From Phaeoceros laevis (taxonomy: Eukaryota > Anthocerotophyta > Anthocerotopsida > Notothyladales): DNA of 20,757 nt. Under the pieces are notes generated by a model. That model was not told the DNA's origin, searched no databases, and saw nothing but the letters and a program-made list of their open reading frames with translations. Location of the stretch: positions 1 through 20,757 of the forward strand of contig JBNGIQ010008849.1 in the NCBI GenBank assembly GCA_049999765.1, read 5' to 3'. The first letter of the stretch is position 1. Every line of letters starts with the position of its first letter. The position numbers were made by a program, and so were the translations under genes. This document shows, piece by piece, positions 18,074 through 20,757 of the stretch.

Positions 18074-18682
18074 CCGCTCATCGATTGCGGCGATGCCTAA
18101 TGTTCCCAGTAGCGGTCTAGGTTTTAGTATGTACATATGTAGACCTCCAAAAGGCTCCCCTAACCATGGTGCGGGAGAGTAGGCCTAGTAGAGGCAGGCA
18201 GGAAATGGCTGTTCCTTTCTGAAAGAGGAACTTCAGGGTTATTCTCGTGTTGTACTGTACAACACATCTTATTATCAATTTGACGACACCTCACTGCGGT
18301 TTAACCATGGCATTGCCTATCTAGAAAATCATAGGCGCCGCACATTATCGTGAAACTCAGCAAAGCTATCACCATCCCTTTCTCCTCCCAGGTCAGAGAG
18401 AAGGAAGAAGAGGCAGGCGAGAGAATATGCTGTTTCAAACAACGTTTCAATGGCTAAAGGCCAGTTACAAGCAAAAAATTCAAGAAACTATAGCCTTATC
18501 GATAAGAAAGATGCAGTCCGCTACATAAATTCGATCCTATACCTGACGCGGCACACTTCTTGGCAATGAAGTCCTTAGTTACATTCCTACATGTACATGT
18601 ACTACCCCACCCAAACCTCATGTTTAGAGCTTTGTCAAACACCGACTTGTCACTTCACTTCTCTCGGGAACATTTATTCAGC
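18074..18682. other. Intergenic region between two convergent genes
   Basis: About 600 bp that should hold both 3' ends. It contains a 9-bp-arm inverted repeat (gtgttgtac, one-base centre, gtacaacac; 18247-18265) and a 14-bp palindrome tacatgtacatgta (18588-18601). No gene seen. No convincing poly(A) signal could be fixed for either gene; an aataaa on - (18673-18678) is only 5 nt past the PTEN stop. Confidence 0.6.
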
Positions 18683-20757
18683 TCAGAGTTCCTCCTCAGA
18701 TTCATAATCCTCTTCGTCACCAAAGGTGAACAGGGAGGGATCAGCTGCATTTGCTGCTGCAATTGCTTTGAAGTCACTGGCTGTCGCATTTTCGTCCACA
18801 CCTTTGTCATGACTTTCATGCTGCTCCAACCTGGGCTCAACTGCAGCTTCAGACTCCGGACCTTGCTCATTGCCCCCAGCAGCATAACCAGCCGCAATAT
18901 CAGGCAAGCTTACTTCACTACGGCTCTGTTCGTCTCCGCTAGGAGTGAACTCACCCGTACCCCTTACCTGTTGAGTGACATGCTCAACACTTTCCACAGC
19001 CTGCTCGTCCTTGTCCACATCAGCTGACTTGGCTGGTTCGTGGGGTGAACCTTCTGAGCTGGCAGCTGCGACCGGTTCAGATTGAGTAGAACTCATTGAC
19101 CTCCCACCAGCAACCCCTCCAACCCAAGGACCTGGAGTAACTCTGACTCTGTCCATGGCAGTTCGCATACTTGAAAACGCATTTGTAAAAGCACCAAACG
19201 TGGTGGGAGCACCACTGTCAGACTCCGTTTCAAGTTTCCTTTCTGGACCGTCCTCCGTTGCTGTTGTTTTCCTAGAGCTCTTGTGGGATCGCGCTTTACC
19301 ACCTTCCTCACCTTCGCTATCCGTAAAGATGTCATCAGCTTTACCCTCATTCCCAAAACGTGCCCCTGGACCTTCTTGACCTGTCAAGTGCTCTGCATCT
19401 CTTCCTGGTGGGCTGCCAGCAGGCTGAGAAGCTGTGTGCACTGGTCTTCTGCTGGGAAGGGGTGCATCATGATCTAAAATTACCACCTCCACTTGAAAAC
19501 CGGGAGAAGGGAGCTTCCTCTGCAATTGCAGTACCATGTCACAGTTTTACTGAGGACAACCAACGAAAGTACAAACAAACAAAAGCATTGGCTGTGGTGA
19601 GTGACCAACTGGTCATGCATCCAGTTTTCATTGCTAGACGACTGTGAAGTCTTGAATCCGCAAGCAACACACCCCAAAAAAATAAGACTTATTCAAAAAA
19701 TCAAGAGTGAGATCTATCACCTTCTCAAAGCCGTCAAGATCAAACGTGTTCAGTACTATCCTGTTTTCCATCATGTTTGTGTTCAGCCAGCTGTGAGAAG
19801 TTCAAGTTCCAATATTAGCAGCACGGAGGCAAAAGAGGATGGCTCAAGCCACGTACTCTGGAGGTTTGGAGGTTTAGAATCACAACCAGTAGAAGTCCCC
19901 ATGTCGATCTTGGAAATGAATTTTGAAATCTCCTTTCAGATCAGCCACACAACGCTCACCGGGTAAAGCAAATACCACTATACCCCGCCTTGGTGCACTG
20001 AACCAAAAATCTTCAGGCTGTCCAGTGCAACATACCATCAACTTCAGCGGGGTGTTGTATATCATCGGCCATTGAAAGCTACACATCACCCATCAGCAAC
20101 CCGACAACCACAGCAACAAACCACACGGGATTGTCAACAAAAACCCCGCTTAAGACAAGGTAGTTAGTGTACCATCATGTCCTTGGTTCTTGGGTGCTTC
20201 TTGGATGAGAACAGGACACCTGCTCAAAGAACGGGAATGATAAGTCAGCAAGTTCTTAAAAGACCAGACAATCATTTCACAAGATAGGTTAGCTTAATTT
20301 GATAACATAACAAAATTTGCAATGAGTGACGTACTTACCGGTATGGTCTGATATAGTTATGGCTGGTCGAATCCAGTATGGGCATTTATGCAGTCGTATC
20401 CCTCTTAGTATACACCTTCAAGAGCAGGGCCACATCATTCAAGTCACCTCCTATGTCTATCATACAGACATTTTCAGTTGCATCAGAAAATAAACACATC
20501 GATAGCATGACCTTAAAACTGGCTGGCGCCAAAGAGTAGATACAGAGAAGTACTTACTTTCTGCCACTTGGGGTTTCCCCATTAAAATCACGTAAGATCC
20601 GCTCAAAATATTTCACATAGCGCTGAATTGAACAGTCAAACCCATGACAATGTTATAGTTCGAGTTGCATAAACAACGGGCAATAATGAATGACTCTTCC
20701 CAAACCGCATCAACTCCTCCAGAGAACCATGTACTCACCACCTGACTCGGTAGAATG
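18683..20757 (-). CDS. PTEN2: Plant PTEN2-type phosphatase, C2 domain and acidic tail (5' part outside window)
   Basis: PTEN enzymes remove phosphate from inositol lipids; plant PTEN2 forms have a long C-terminal tail. Exons in gene order are >20757-20739, 20622-20558, 20403-20339, 20219-20173, 20017-19887, 19790-19721 and 19519-18683. All introns are GT..AG (96-201 nt) and all phases join. Landmarks are RYVKYFERILRDFNGETPSG (end of the phosphatase domain), RLHKCPYWIRPAITISDH (start of C2), VLFSSKKHPRTKD, PEDFWFSAPRRGIVVFALPG, GDFKIHFQDRHGDFY, MENRIVLNTFDLDGFEK and KLPSPGFQVEVVILD. About 255 mostly disordered, acidic residues follow, ending LFTFGDEEDYESEEEL. The catalytic P-loop would be encoded beyond 20757. 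The first donor (CAGGTG|gtgagt) and the acceptor at 20403 (ctaag) are the least certain junctions. Confidence 0.93.

Noticed and set aside
18673-18678. aataaa on - as the PTEN2 poly(A) signal
   Set aside because: It is only 5 nt after the stop codon, giving an implausibly short 3' UTR; the true signal may lie further left.
18560-19379. Plus-strand open frames of up to 155 codons
   Set aside because: They are antisense to the last PTEN2 exon, whose frame is confirmed by splice phases and family motifs.

Overview
The window is nuclear DNA of a green plant or streptophyte alga. Two intron-containing genes at the right end show this. The first, on the + strand (17347-18073), is a small J-domain protein of the chloroplast DnaJ-8 type. 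The second, on the - strand (18683 to beyond 20757), is a plant-type PTEN2 phosphatase. The long tail and C-terminal motif of the PTEN gene are those of land-plant PTEN2 proteins, and the J protein ends in the WEEWMGFEG-type motif of plant J8. The repeat-rich, gapped assembly would suit a charophyte such as Chara, but that is a guess. Three 100-base N runs (279-378, 5885-5984, 14988-15087) are assembly gaps.

Layout. 1-4745: repeat-derived DNA with no intact gene. It holds a 94-bp direct repeat on both sides of the first gap, an unrecognised decayed ORF (904-1487, -), a (TAG)n microsatellite, a decayed two-exon gene model (2824-3596, -), a duplicated ~215-bp block made of ~60-bp monomers (3879-4089 and 4367-4583), and a 43-bp direct repeat (1742-1784 and 4589-4631). 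4750-14274: one complete but dead Ty3/gypsy chromovirus-type LTR retrotransposon on the - strand. It has TG..CA LTRs, a 5-bp TTCAG target duplication, an initiator-Met-tRNA primer binding site and gag, protease, RT, RNase H, integrase and a weak chromodomain, all broken by stops and frameshifts.

The gypsy element carries three younger insertions. A tRNA-derived SINE with a poly(A) tail lies in gag (11828-12346, 8-bp duplication). A second SINE in the opposite orientation lies in the integrase C-terminus (5284-5611, 15-bp duplication); it starts with the same hairpin head but contains four 36-bp repeats, each with a Pol III B-box-like sequence. A ~2.5-kb block lies in integrase (about 5762-8290), and its left edge matches a LINE fragment found at 14280-14987. 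A perfect 19-bp-arm palindrome at 9433-9472 looks like a local inverted duplication.

14280-16150: LINE-derived debris, with an RNase H/zinc-motif remnant on - and an ORF1-like remnant on + across a gap. 16150-17040: AT-rich then GC-rich intergenic DNA leading to a TATA box. 17040-20757: the convergent J-protein and PTEN2 genes, separated by about 600 bp. These two are the only apparently functional protein genes. I found no bacterial-type system, CRISPR array or new defence locus. The most unusual content is the SINE pair and the palindrome.
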